The notes under the pieces are model-generated. The model ran no database searches. It was given only the letters and a program-made list of their open reading frames with translations, and was not told the DNA's origin. From NCBI GenBank assembly GCA_016719165.1, contig JADKAJ010000002.1, forward strand, positions 806,001 to 870,000: DNA of 64,000 nt, written 5' to 3'. Positions 34,655 to 46,000 of this stretch are shown piece by piece; the first letter of the stretch is position 1, and every line of letters starts with the position of its first letter. The stretch comes from Chitinophagaceae bacterium. GTDB lineage: Bacteria > Bacteroidota > Bacteroidia > Chitinophagales > Chitinophagaceae. A program made the position numbers and the translations under genes.

Positions 34655-37444
34655 CTAGCTTGCCGAATCGTATATAAGTTCTACTCGATACCCTGTAGTA
34701 TATAATTTTGGTGAAACATTAAAATACACTTGTATTCGGGACTTGTTAAGTTGATTGAAGAGCTCAATCCGCTCTGTCACCATTTTTTGACCCATCCCGA
34801 ATTCGCTGGATTTTTTAGTGTATCCCATTCCATTATCTTCTATTCCAATTATAATAGGTCTGCTGCCAAGAATTTCAATACTAATTTGCCTTTTATTGCT
34901 TTTACTTTCAATAATACCATGCTTGATAGCATTTTCAACCAGTGGTTGCAAAATCAGAGGCGGAACCATGATGCTTCTTAAATCAATATTATCTTCTACT
35001 TTAATGTTGTAAATAAAGCTATTGTCATTTTCAAATCTTCGCTGTTGTAGTTTCAGATAGACTTCAATAAAATCTATTTCTTCTTGCAGGCTAATCACAT
35101 CCTTATTATTGGTTTCAAGATATGAACGCTGTAATTTCGAAAACTCAGACACAACCAAAATTGCCTCGTCATACTTTTCTTCCAAAATAAGTGAACTTAT
35201 TAAATTCATTGAATTGTAAACAAAATGCGGATTTAAATTTTGCTTTAGAATATGGAGCCTGTTATCCAATATCCTTCTCTTCAATGTTTTCTTATCATAA
35301 TTAAGTTTGAGCCATATAAGTAGAATAACAGCTATCAGGAGAGCAATACTTCCGAAAAAATAAGGATTACGATTAAGTGGTAAACTTATGGATACTTTTT
35401 GCTTTACATACTGGTTTCCGAATTGTAATATAAAATCATAGTCGCCATACTTTAACCCTTCAGGAAAGCTGAGAACCGAAGTGATACTATATTTTGTTTC
35501 TTTTAATTTTCCTTTTCTCCATATCTGTAGTGATTTGAGGGTTCTGTTTTGAAATATGTATTGCGGATGTGAAAGTGTCACTTCAAATGCAAGATTTTCA
35601 TTAAGAGAAATTGGTACATCTAATTGAACTCCAGAAACTGTACTATCATTTACAGAATTGTTTATTTCCGAGAATGGAAATATCTGCGACTGGTCATTGT
35701 AAAAAAGGATTAAATTATTTCCTTCTATTTCAGGTTTTTTCAGGTTGCTAAAATTGCCCAAGTAGTAATAATTTATTGGGACGCCTGTTTTTGTGTTCAC
35801 CTGCAACATACCTCTGTCATTTGCAAGATATAGAATACCATTATGCGATAATATCCACTTAGGCGAAAACCCTTCTGTTGCGTTAGTATTTATAAAGGAC
35901 TCTTGCAGTTTCAGCTCACGATTCTGGTAATTAATAAAGTACTTGCTTATATTATTTTTTGAAAGCGTATACAGTGTATCTGCAATGACTGTAAAATCAT
36001 TAATAAACGGAACGCTTTTATCTCCGCAGTAAAGTGCATAGGATTCTTGCTTCGTTATAAGATTGAACCCTTTTTCTCTGTTGAGTAGAAATATTTTATC
36101 ATCAAATACCTGAGGATAAGGTAATGCGGATTCTATCTTTTCTGCACGCCATCCAGTATTATTCAATAAATCATAGCTGGATATCTTCCCGTAATTGTCA
36201 AAAGTGTAAAATGAGTTATTAAAAAGCAATACTGCATTGCTTCTGCCATAATTGAAGTTAGGGTCTTTGCGAATTCGGACTAATAATTTTTTTGATTTTA
36301 AGCTGTATAATTCAACATTTGATTCTGTTGCAATTATTAACGTGTCCTTAAATATGTGCAATAGTTTCCACTTGTCAGCAAGGTCTGATGTATTATTATT
36401 TTTAAGCCACTCTGATTCAAGATAGCTATTGGTGGTATGGATATTCGAAGAAGTCCGTTTCAGGAATACTCCTTTGTCAAGTGTGCCATAAAAAATAGCT
36501 TTATTAGCGGTATCTAAGGAAAGACATGTTACATAGTTTTCAATTTTGAAAGAATGCTCTTTTGTATTTATATCTATTTCGAATAATCCGCCTTTCGTGT
36601 TACTATAGGTATCTCCAACGGCAACATATATTTTCCCTCCGCTGACAATGATATCCCAAATAATAAACCCAGGTCCATTTGATTCAAATAAATTAATAAA
36701 TACTGGCTCTTTATCTTCCTCCGTTACTATTACTACAGGTTTGATTCCACTGCTGCCTAAATATACTTTGTTGTTGTGCGTAAATGCACAATAATGAGAG
36801 TATAGTTCTAATTGTGGACCTTCACCCAGAAAAACACTACTCACATCTTTGTCAAAAATTAAGCTGTCTAGACGCATTATCCGATAGGAAGGATAAGCTA
36901 ATCCATATACTTTATTGTTCAGGGAAAAAACATCTATAATAAAATCATTTGGATGCTTAGGTGTAAGGTATAATTTCTGAAGGATGGTATCCCGCATCAG
37001 GTAAGATGCGTTATTTGTTATTGCATATATACTTTCATTTACCAGCCGTATTTTTCTTATGTCATTTATTTCAGCTGACTGATAATGCTTTTTTAATCGG
37101 CCAGTATAATAATTTATAATATAGAGCCCATTTAATCTTGTACCCAGAACAACCAAACTATCAAAGAATTCAATGCCCCAAACACTATTGCTGCCAATCA
37201 ATTTAATAATATCAGTTTGTTTGTTGGAATTGGCTGAGAAAATGTTAAGACCATTGTCGGTCCCAACCCAGGTTCTTCCCTCTGGGTCTATTTTTATGCA
37301 TCTTACCCCATTCGAATGTAAACCTGTTGACTGTTCAGCTTCGGCCTGTAATTCTCCCTTTTGTGAAAATAAGGGCAACACGATTGCCGATACTAAAAGT
37401 GTAAAGAGAGTTCTTTTGCGCCAAGTCGTGATACTGGTAAACAT
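34655..37444 (-). CDS. LytS-type sensor histidine kinase with propeller sensor
   Basis: A 929-residue protein. A signal peptide or first membrane helix (about residues 10-27) leads into a periplasmic two-component-regulator beta-propeller beginning HSNGVRCIKIDPEGRTWVGT. A Y_Y_Y-like beta-sandwich (about residues 610-690) precedes a membrane helix FFGSIALLIAVILLIWL. The cytoplasmic part is a His_kinase/LytS domain: ILKQNLNPHFVYNSMNLISS with the phospho-accepting histidine, then VPPLILQPLVENAIKHGI and GIEDNGMGY of the ATP pocket. Its 5' end overlaps the response-regulator gene by 52 bases, so they form one operon. Confidence 0.85.
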   Translation of the reverse strand: MFTSITTWRKRTLFTLLVSAIVLPLFSQKGELQAEAEQSTGLHSNGVRCIKIDPEGRTWVGTDNGLNIFSANSNKQTDIIKLIGSNSVWGIEFFDSLVVLGTRLNGLYIINYYTGRLKKHYQSAEINDIRKIRLVNESIYAITNNASYLMRDTILQKLYLTPKHPNDFIIDVFSLNNKVYGLAYPSYRIMRLDSLIFDKDVSSVFLGEGPQLELYSHYCAFTHNNKVYLGSSGIKPVVIVTEEDKEPVFINLFESNGPGFIIWDIIVSGGKIYVAVGDTYSNTKGGLFEIDINTKEHSFKIENYVTCLSLDTANKAIFYGTLDKGVFLKRTSSNIHTTNSYLESEWLKNNNTSDLADKWKLLHIFKDTLIIATESNVELYSLKSKKLLVRIRKDPNFNYGRSNAVLLFNNSFYTFDNYGKISSYDLLNNTGWRAEKIESALPYPQVFDDKIFLLNREKGFNLITKQESYALYCGDKSVPFINDFTVIADTLYTLSKNNISKYFINYQNRELKLQESFINTNATEGFSPKWILSHNGILYLANDRGMLQVNTKTGVPINYYYLGNFSNLKKPEIEGNNLILFYNDQSQIFPFSEINNSVNDSTVSGVQLDVPISLNENLAFEVTLSHPQYIFQNRTLKSLQIWRKGKLKETKYSITSVLSFPEGLKYGDYDFILQFGNQYVKQKVSISLPLNRNPYFFGSIALLIAVILLIWLKLNYDKKTLKRRILDNRLHILKQNLNPHFVYNSMNLISSLILEEKYDEAILVVSEFSKLQRSYLETNNKDVISLQEEIDFIEVYLKLQQRRFENDNSFIYNIKVEDNIDLRSIMVPPLILQPLVENAIKHGIIESKSNKRQISIEILGSRPIIIGIEDNGMGYTKKSSEFGMGQKMVTERIELFNQLNKSRIQVYFNVSPKLYTTGYRVELIYDSAS

Positions 37445-38067
37445 TTATTGAATGTTGTGGTTAGTAACTCTTTTTTGTAAGACTTTATCATCACTTTATT
37501 TACCATGTAAGATTTATGAATTCTTATAAAATCCTTACCCAATGATTTTGATATAACTTTAAGCGTTTTTGAAGTTGTATATTTCTTATCATTTATCAGG
37601 TGAATGATAGAATAAGCCCCATCTGCTTCCAAATACTCAATTTGTGCAATTGAAACAGGTATAGTTTTACCTTGTTCTTTTATCAGAATGTGGTGATTAG
37701 GCTCATGCGTTAAATGTTCAAACCTCAAAATTGTGCGTTGGAGTTCAATTGGATTTATTGGCTTTAGTATATAATCAAAAGCACTCTCCTTAATTGCTCT
37801 GATTGCATGCTCCGAATAAGCTGTCACAAAAATCACTTTCGTTTTAGCTTGCAGGCAAGGCAGCAAATCGAAACCCGAAAAATTACCCAGCTGAATATCA
37901 AGAAAACAAATATGATAGAATTCTTCTTTGATTTTTTTTTGAGCCTCGCTAAGTGTTGAAGCGATATCAATCTTTTCAAACAGGTAGGTGAAATGTTTCT
38001 TTAGCAGAATTCTTATGGAAGCTCTTCCGCTGTGTTCATCATCAACTATTATTGCCTTTATTTTCAT
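37393..38067 (-). CDS. LytTR-family response regulator
   Basis: A 224-residue regulator. The receiver domain has IIVDDEHSGR with the acidic pair, Asp57 as phospho-acceptor (CFLDIQLGN), VIFVTAYSEHAI and ILKPIN with the conserved lysine. Residues about 125-224 are a LytTR DNA-binding domain (IEYLEADGAYSIIHL, DFIRIHKSYMVNK). It is the partner of the LytS-like kinase that it overlaps by 52 bases. The target genes are not known; the MORN/FISUMP gene downstream is a candidate. Confidence 0.88.
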   Translation of the reverse strand: MKIKAIIVDDEHSGRASIRILLKKHFTYLFEKIDIASTLSEAQKKIKEEFYHICFLDIQLGNFSGFDLLPCLQAKTKVIFVTAYSEHAIRAIKESAFDYILKPINPIELQRTILRFEHLTHEPNHHILIKEQGKTIPVSIAQIEYLEADGAYSIIHLINDKKYTTSKTLKVISKSLGKDFIRIHKSYMVNKVMIKSYKKELLTTTFNKCLPVSRLGAKELSLHF

Positions 38068-38252
38068 TTTTGATGTCCCCTGTGTAATATAATCGTATTG
38101 TCCTTTTAGTTTGACTAACTTTTGTAGACGCCCCTTTTTTTTGGCGAACTACTGATGCTGAACTAAATCATTAAATTATCCAATTCATTCTTACTCTAAT
38201 ATATCTCATTCTGCGATACATTTTCTTATATTTGAGAACATCCTTTTACAGT

Positions 38253-38453
38253 TTGAATAATATTAAATACATCCTTGAAAAAAAGGGTCATACACAGACC
38301 TGGCTGGCCGAGCAACTCGGAAAATCCTTCAACATGGTGAATTCCTACGTGTAGAACAGGAGTCAACCATCTATTGAAGTACTTTTTGATATAGCAGCTA
38401 TTCTGGATGTTGATGTGAAAAAGCTATTGGTTTCAAATAAAAAAAACGAATAA
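38253..38453 (+). pseudogene. XRE-family regulator of the type I RM locus, nonsense mutation
   Basis: From a TTG at 38253 the frame reads NNIKYILEKKGHTQTWLAEQ, LGKSFNMVNSYV, then TAG (38352-38354), then NRSQPSIEVLFDIAAILDVD, VKKLLVSNKKNE and a normal stop. This is a Cro/C1-type helix-turn-helix whose family has glutamine or a similar residue where the TAG falls (TAG from CAG is one change). It lies eight bases before hsdM. Small XRE regulators of this kind commonly precede type I RM genes. In its present state only a 33-residue fragment would be made. Confidence 0.75.
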
Positions 38454-38461
38454 CAAGAGAA

Positions 38462-40885
38462 ATGGCAATTAAGAAATCCGAATTATACAGTTCCCTGTGG
38501 GCCAGCTGCGATGAACTACGTGGTGGCATGGATGCCAGCCAGTATAAAGATTATGTGCTTACCATGCTTTTTGTAAAGTATGTGTCAGACAAGTACGCCA
38601 ATAAAATCAATAGTCTTATTGAAGTTCCAATTGGAGCTTCTTTTGAAGATATGGGGGCATTAAAGGGCAAATCTGATATAGGAGAGCAAATCAATAAAAA
38701 AATTCTCAAACCTCTTTTTGCTGCCAACGGTTTGGAAGGAGCTATCGAACTGGTCGACTTTGATGACGATGATAAGCTGGGTTCTGATAAAGAAAAAGTA
38801 GACCGCCTCTCCAAGCTGGTGGCCATTTTTGAAAACCCAGCACTTGACTTTAAAAACAACCGTGCTGATGATGACGATATTTTGGGAGATGCTTATGAAT
38901 ACCTGATGCGACACTTCGCTACTGAATCAGGCAAAAGCAAGGGACAATTTTATACTCCTGCCGAGGTATCCAGAATTCTGGCCAAGGTGATTGATGTACA
39001 TAAAGCTGATAAGCCTTCCTTTACTGTATATGACCCTACCTGTGGCTCAGGCTCACTCTTGTTGAAGGTGGTGGAAGAATCGCAAAGAGGACTTACCATC
39101 TACGGACAAGAGATGGACATTGCCACCAAAGGTTTGGCGGTGATGAACATGTGGCTCCATGGTAACCCAGAGGCCCGTATCTATGGCAAGAACACTATTG
39201 CACAGCCTCAAACCAAGGATGAAAATGGGCGACTATTGCGTTTTGATTTTGTGGTGGCCAATCCACCGTTCTCTACCAAGAGCTGGAGCAATGGTATCTC
39301 TCCCATGAATGATGAGTTCAACCGATTTAAAGAATATGGAATACCTCCAGACAAGAACGGTGATTATGCTTTTCTCCTGCATATTATTGCCAGTCTCAAG
39401 AGTACAGGTAAGGGTGCTGTGATTCTGCCACATGGGGTATTGTTCCGTGGAGGCGCTGAGGGTGATATCCGTAAGAACATCATCCAGAGAAAGCTTATTA
39501 AAGGTATTATTGGTTTACCTGCGAATTTGTTTTATGGTACGGGTATACCAGCCTGTATCATCGTACTGGATAAAGAACATACCGAGAACCGTAAGGGCAT
39601 CTTTATGATTGATGCCAGTAAAGGATTTATCAAAGATGGCAATAAGAACCGTTTGAGAGAGCAGGATATTCATCTGATTGTAGATGTATTCAACAACCAG
39701 AAGCCTACGGATAAGTATGCCCATTTTGTACCATTTGAAGAGATTGAGAAAAACGAATTCAATCTTAACATACCACGTTATATTGATACACAGGAAGAAG
39801 AAGACATACAGGATTTGGATGCCCATTTAAATGGCGGAATACCCAACAGAGACATAGAAAGTCTGCAACATTACTGGACAGTTTATCCAGCGCTAAAAAA
39901 AGAACTATTTGAACCCTTACGGGATGGATACAGCCGCTTAAAAGTTGATGCTGCCACTGTGAAAGAAACCATCTACAACCATAAAGAATTTATCCATTAT
40001 GGCAAAGAACTGGGTAAGGTGTTTGAATCATGGAAGCAAAAAGTGCTGAAGCAGCTGCAAGGCATCAATGCAGATACCAAGCCCAAGAAATTCATTCATG
40101 AGCTATCAGAAATGTTGTTGACAGAATATGACAACAAGGCCCTGATTGACCGTTACGACATCTACCAGCACCTGATGAATTACTGGAATGATGTAATGAA
40201 AGATGATGTGTATATGCTGGTGGAAGATGGATGGGTGGCCAGAGCCAGAAGAATAATTGAAAAGAACAACAAGGGCAAAGAAGTGGATAAGGGCTGGACA
40301 TGCGACCTCCTGCCAAAGAGTATTATCGTAAACGAATACTTTGCCGACAAACAAGCCACCCTGCAACAATTAGAAGCAGATAAAGAAACCATTGAGGCGG
40401 AGATAAACAGCTACGAAGAAGAGCATACGGGTGAAGAAGGTATGCTGGCCGATGCTACCAATGACAATGGAAAGCTTACCAAAGCAGCAGTAAGCAAACG
40501 CTTAAAGGAAATAAAAAATGATGCCACTGAAAAAGAAGCGTATGCACTAATGCAAAAGGTGGAACAGCTATTTGAAAAAGCAGCCAGCTTGGGTAAACAG
40601 CTAAAAGAAAAAGAAGCCGAGCTGGATGAGTTGACACTAAAGCAATATGAAAAGCTGAGTGAAGCAGATGTAAAAAATCTGGTGATTGAAAAGAAATGGA
40701 TGACCAGTCTTAAAAGCAGTATACAAGCTGAGATAGATGCCATCTCTCAACGGTTAACCATACGTATTAAAGAACTGGGAGAACGCTATGATGATACGCT
40801 GGGAGCTTTAGATAAAACCACCAAAGAACTGGAAGAAAAAGTAAGTGCACACCTCCAAAAAATGGGATTGGTATGGAGCAATTAA
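38462..40885 (+). CDS. hsdM: Type I restriction-modification DNA methyltransferase HsdM
   Basis: An 807-residue N6-adenine methyltransferase. The N-terminal HsdM_N helical domain (LWASCDELRGGMDASQYKDY) is followed by the catalytic domain with GQFYTPAEVSRIL, the SAM-binding DPTCGSGSLL (191-200) and the catalytic NPPF (267-270). The last about 280 residues are long, charged and coiled-coil rich, likely holding HsdS. This reading frame is intact, but the specificity and restriction genes downstream are broken. The HsdS start overlaps its 3' end by 13 bases. Confidence 0.93.
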   Translation: MAIKKSELYSSLWASCDELRGGMDASQYKDYVLTMLFVKYVSDKYANKINSLIEVPIGASFEDMGALKGKSDIGEQINKKILKPLFAANGLEGAIELVDFDDDDKLGSDKEKVDRLSKLVAIFENPALDFKNNRADDDDILGDAYEYLMRHFATESGKSKGQFYTPAEVSRILAKVIDVHKADKPSFTVYDPTCGSGSLLLKVVEESQRGLTIYGQEMDIATKGLAVMNMWLHGNPEARIYGKNTIAQPQTKDENGRLLRFDFVVANPPFSTKSWSNGISPMNDEFNRFKEYGIPPDKNGDYAFLLHIIASLKSTGKGAVILPHGVLFRGGAEGDIRKNIIQRKLIKGIIGLPANLFYGTGIPACIIVLDKEHTENRKGIFMIDASKGFIKDGNKNRLREQDIHLIVDVFNNQKPTDKYAHFVPFEEIEKNEFNLNIPRYIDTQEEEDIQDLDAHLNGGIPNRDIESLQHYWTVYPALKKELFEPLRDGYSRLKVDAATVKETIYNHKEFIHYGKELGKVFESWKQKVLKQLQGINADTKPKKFIHELSEMLLTEYDNKALIDRYDIYQHLMNYWNDVMKDDVYMLVEDGWVARARRIIEKNNKGKEVDKGWTCDLLPKSIIVNEYFADKQATLQQLEADKETIEAEINSYEEEHTGEEGMLADATNDNGKLTKAAVSKRLKEIKNDATEKEAYALMQKVEQLFEKAASLGKQLKEKEAELDELTLKQYEKLSEADVKNLVIEKKWMTSLKSSIQAEIDAISQRLTIRIKELGERYDDTLGALDKTTKELEEKVSAHLQKMGLVWSN

Positions 40886-42107
40886 AAAAAGGCTATAAGA
40901 AAACTGAGGTAGGAATCATTCCTGAAGATTGGGAAGTTGGCGAACTAGCAGGAATTTATTAAATGGATAGTGGCATAACACCAAAAGGTGGGGAGTCTGT
41001 GTATAAAACAACTGGACGACCTTTTATTAGAAGTCAAAATATTGGCTGGGGAAAGCTATTGCTTGACGATGTTGCATTTATTGATGACGATACGCATTTC
41101 ACCTTTCCATCTACAGAAAAATTTGCCAAAGGATGTAATTCTAAATCGTCAGGAGCATCAATTAGGAAATGTTTCATATGCGAATGTTCATTTTAAAGGG
41201 GGAATTGTTAAATCACATTCATTTGCATACTGTAAAACGCATCAAGATGTTTTAAACCCAATTTACTTACTTTTATATTGTTATTCAAAATCGGGCAAAA
41301 GCAAATAGAAGTTTAAAAAAAAGTGAAACGCAAATATTCAAGATAACTTTGGCCAAATAATAAAATGAAAATCCCTCTCCCGCATCTCTAAGCTGAACAA
41401 AAAGCCATAGCTGATGCCCTGAGTGATGTAGATGCATTAATCAGCAATCTGGAAAAGCTCATCGCCAAGAAAGGCAACATCAAGCAAGGTGCTATGCAGC
41501 AATTGTTGACACCAAAGGAACATTGGAAGGAAAAAACAATAAGAGAATTAGCAAAGTATAGACGAGGTAGCTTCCCTCAACCATACGGGTTAGCTAAATG
41601 GTATGATGATATTTCAGGAACACCATTTGTCCAAGTTGTAGATGTTGACGATAACAAAAAATTAAAAAAGAAACGAAAATAGTATTTCTAAGGAAGGGCA
41701 AAAAAATAGCTTAGTTTGTTCCAAAAGGGAGTATCAATATTACAATACAGGGCTCTATAGGCAGAATTTGATCAATTACACATAATACCTATTTAGATAC
41801 CAACGCTGTTAATATTTGAATCATTACCTGAGAATTTTAATAAGTACTTTTTTATGATGAGTATCTTTCTAAAGTTTGAAATTGAAAAAGAAAAAGCTCC
41901 TGGAGGTACAATTAAAACTATTACGAAAGAAGCTGTCAAAAACTTTATAATTTATTCCCAGAAATTGTTGAACAAAATATAACGGCAGAAATTTTACAAA
42001 GTATGGATAATGAAATTGAATTATTAGAAAAAAAACTAACTAAGCAACTAATCATTAAACAAGGAATGATGCAAGAACTATTAACTGGTAAAACCCGATT
42101 GATTTAA
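40873..42107 (+). pseudogene. hsdS: hsdS specificity gene, heavily degraded
   Basis: ATG at 40873 gives KKTEVGIIPEDWEVGELAG then TAA at 40960. The same frame resumes with MDSGITPKGG and PFIRSQNIGWGKLL, then changes frame near 41140 (QEHQLGNVSYANVHFKGGIV). The conserved central helix AIADALSDVDALISNLEKLI follows another stop (CTCTAA at 41388-41393). The second target domain (RRGSFPQPYGLAKWYDD) breaks near 41680, and the C-terminal helix MDNEIELLEKKL...GMMQELLTGKTRLI closes at 42107. At least five lesions. All parts of a two-target HsdS can be aligned in order, so the gene was once whole. Confidence 0.85.
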
Positions 42108-42109
42108 TT

Positions 42110-43036
42110 ATGTCTATAGAACTGGTTACATCTAATATCTGGCAGCTTATTACCAAAACAGTGAAAGCACATCCATCCAAATCAATGGTAGCCGTTGCGT
42201 ACTTTGGTCAGCAGGCTGCTGTCATGCTACCACTCAAAAAAGGAAGTATCTTACTGGTAGATGCCAGTGAGAAAGCAGTTAAAAGCGGACAGACCTGCCC
42301 AGCAGAATTATTAAAACTCTATTACAAAGGTGTAGAGGTGTATTCATTGGCAAATTTGCATGCCAAGATTTATGTTACAGGCAGAACATTACTAATAGGT
42401 TCAGCAAATGTATCTGGCAATTCTTCTAAATTCTTGCAGGAAGCCATCATCAAAACAAATGATAAGCAGGCAGTGGTAGACGCCAAAGCCTTTATTGAAA
42501 GTCATTGCCATATTGATATGGGCGAAGAGCAATTGCTAAGGTTGCAGAAACTCTATCGTCCTCCTAAATTCAATGGAGTAAAAAGCAAAAATTCGAAAAA
42601 TAATAAATCAGCAGGCTCTAAACAACCCTCTTTTTTTGTTTATAATTTAGCAGTGGGAGAATGGTCAGATGAGGAAAACCAACAAGCGGATAAAGGAAGA
42701 AAGGAAGCGAAGAATCATCGCATAAACATGTCACGACATATGCTAGACGAATTTAAATGGGTTGGAAATTTTGTTGCTAAAAAAGGTGATACAGTGATGC
42801 AGATAACACACGAGAATAATCAGGTGTATGTTTCACCTCCTGGTACATTAATACATATTAGAAAATGGAATAATGGCAAGCAAATAACCAATTTCTGTTA
42901 TGTGGAAGTTTCCAATAAAAGGAGAAAGAATATTAATTATCTTAAGAAGCATTTTAAACTAAAAACCTTCAAGTTAATTAGTCGGAATGGCAGAAAGAAT
43001 AAAGAAGTGGCAACAGATTTAATTAACTTATGGTAA
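42110..43036 (+). CDS. Phospholipase-D-like protein inside the RM locus
   Basis: A 308-residue protein with one HKD-type motif: NLHAKIYVTGRTLLIGSANVSG with His84, Lys86 and Asn100. One motif per chain means dimerisation is needed for activity. The N-terminal half (to about residue 140) is the PLD domain; the rest is basic, Lys/Asn-rich and of unknown fold. It begins two bases after the hsdS stop and ends ten bases before hsdR. PLD nucleases are found in restriction and defence loci (for example the PLD subunit of DISARM), so a nuclease accessory role is likely but inferred. Confidence 0.8.
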   Translation: MSIELVTSNIWQLITKTVKAHPSKSMVAVAYFGQQAAVMLPLKKGSILLVDASEKAVKSGQTCPAELLKLYYKGVEVYSLANLHAKIYVTGRTLLIGSANVSGNSSKFLQEAIIKTNDKQAVVDAKAFIESHCHIDMGEEQLLRLQKLYRPPKFNGVKSKNSKNNKSAGSKQPSFFVYNLAVGEWSDEENQQADKGRKEAKNHRINMSRHMLDEFKWVGNFVAKKGDTVMQITHENNQVYVSPPGTLIHIRKWNNGKQITNFCYVEVSNKRRKNINYLKKHFKLKTFKLISRNGRKNKEVATDLINLW

Positions 43037-43046
43037 TAGAATAACC

Positions 43047-46000
43047 ATGAGCCTGACAGATATCGGAAAATCAGAACGCATTACTCAGAACCGCATCATC
43101 CAGCTTTTTCAAAAAGAGCTGCATTATGACTATCTCGGTAACTGGGAGGAGGAAATGCGCACCCAACCCATTGAGGAAGGATTGCTGTTTCGTTTCCTCA
43201 CTCAATCACAGGGTTATTCTGATACACTGGCCCGCAAAGCCGTTGACAAGCTGGTAAATGCTGCTGGCAACATCCATAATGGATTATATGAGGTCAATAA
43301 ACAAACCTATCACATGCTTCGTTATGGCGTTTCCATAACAGAAGAGGCTGGTCAGCTGTCAGAACGGGTTTGGTTCATCAACTGGAGCGAACCACACAAT
43401 AACCATTTTGCTGTTGCCGAAGAAGTAACCGTAAAAGGAAAATTTGATAAGCGACCTGATATTGTTTTGTATGTAAATGGCATCGCATTGGGTGTACTGG
43501 AGCTAAAGCGAAGCAAGGTAGGTGTAACCGAGGGTATCCGACAAAATCTGGATAATCAGAAACCTGAGTTGATGCAAAAATATTTTACCACCATGCAGTG
43601 TGTACTGGCTGGTAACGATACGCAGGGATTACGATATGGTACTATTGAAACCAGCGAAAAGTATTATCTGCAATGGAAGGAAGAATGTGATAAAGCATAC
43701 GAATACCTGCTGGATAAACATCTGGTACAGCTCTGTGAAAAAAACCGCTTGCTGGAACTCATTCATGATTTTGTGGTGTTTGATAAGGGTATCAAAAAGC
43801 TTTGTAGGCCTAATCAGTATTTTGGTGTTAAAGCCGCTCAAAGCAGAATCAGAAGCCGACAAGGGGGTATCATCTGGCATACACAAGGAAGCGGCAAAAG
43901 CCTTACAATGGTATGGCTTACAAAGTGGATACGGGAACACATCAAAGATGCCAGAGTACTCATCATAACTGACCGTGAAGAACTGGACGACCAGATTGAA
44001 AAGAACTTCATTGGTGTTGATGAGAATATTTACCGTACCTCTAGTGGAAGAGACTTGCTAAGTACTCTTAACGTAAAAGAGGAATGGTTGATATGTAGCT
44101 TAGTGCACAAATTTGGCCGCAACTCAGAGGAAGGTGATTATGATACTTTCATTGAAGACATCAAACGTAACCTTGGTAAAGATTTCAAAGCGAAAGGTGA
44201 TATCTATGTTTTTGTGGATGAGTGTCACCGCACGCAATCAGGAAAGCTGCATGATGCGATGAAGACCATACTGCCTGATGCCCTGTTTATTGGTTTTACA
44301 GGAACACCATTGCTTAAAAAGATAAACAGAAGAGTATTGAAGTATTCGGGCCTTATATCGGTAATCCTTACAAATTTGATGAAGCGGTTGAAGATGGTGT
44401 TGTGCTTGACCTCCTTTACGAAGCCAGAGACGTAGAGCAATTTGTCACCGACCAGCAAAGTATTGATGAATGGTTCGAAGCGGAAACAAAAGGACTGAAT
44501 GATGTAGCGAAGACCCAACTCAAAAGGCAATGGGGCACCATGCAAAAGGTGCTGGGTAGCAAATCGAGACTGGAAAAGATTGTATTTGATATACTCAAAG
44601 ACTTCAAAGTAAAACCTAGGCTGTCCACTGGTGAGGGCAATGCCATGCTGGTATCGGGCAGCGTATATCAAGCCTGTAAGTATTATGAATTATTTCAGCA
44701 TGCAGGACTAAAAGAGTGCGCCATCATTACCAGTTATGAGCCGCATCATGCCGATATGAAAGGAGAGGAAACGGGAGAGGGTTCTCCAACGGACAACTTG
44801 TTGAAGTATGAGATTTATATCAAGATGCTGGGAGGTAAAACAACCGAGCAGTTTGAGGCAGAAGCTAAGGCAAAGTTTGTTAAGGAACCTGCTAAGATGA
44901 AGCTATTGATTGTGGTAGATAAACTACTCACAGGGTTTGATGCACCATCCGCTACCTATCTGTACATCGACAAAAGTATGCAGGACCATGGTCTGTTTCA
45001 GGCTATTTGCCGTGTGAACCGTGTGGATACTGAGGATAAGGAATATGGCTATATCATCGACTATAAAGACCTGTTCAACAGTCTGACCAAATCCATTAAG
45101 GACTATACTTCTGGAGCATTTGACTTATATGATGAGGATGATGTAAAAGGATTGCTTACCAACCGATACGAAGCCAGCAAAGAACGTTTGGAGACAGCTC
45201 TGGAAACGGTGATAGCAATATGCGAGCCTGTACACCCACAGGATGAACCTTCCTTTATCCGATACTTCTGTGGAAACACAGAAAATCCAGATGATTTAAA
45301 AGCTACAGAGGAGAAACGAGTAGCACTTTACAAAGCTGTCGTTGCATTGATACGGGCATATGCCAATATTGCCAATGAGATGCATAAGGCAGGATTTACT
45401 GAAGAAGAAACGGAAAATATTAAGCAACAGGTTCAATATTACTCAGACCTCAGAGATACTATTAAAAGAGCAAGCGGTGACTATGTGGACCTGAAACGAT
45501 TTGAACCTGGCATGAGGCAGTTGATGGATATGTATCTGGATGCCAAGAGCAGCCGTAAAATAAGCGACCTCGATAACAAATCATTGGTTGAGCTTATTGT
45601 GAAGCTGGGACAAGAGGTTGAAGAGTCAGAAGAAAGTCAGCGGAAGAAAAAGCAGCAATCTATTGCCGAAACCATTGAGAATAATGTTAGAAAAGTAATC
45701 ATTGAAGAGTCGCAAACTAATCCGAAGTATTACGAGAAGTTGTCAAAGTTGTTGGATGAGCTAATCCAACAGCGCAAGGCGCAAACCTTGGCGTATCAGG
45801 AGTATCTAAAAAAAATTACTGAACTGGCAAATAATTTAAATAATGGTGGTTCATCAACAAACTATCCAGCTTCACTGAAAACTCCTGCCCAAAAGGCATT
45901 GTATGATAATCTTGAAGAGGATGAGAACCTTAGCCTTGTACTGGATAGCACTATCCAATACACCAAGAATGCGGGATGGCGTGATGGGGGTATACGAGAG

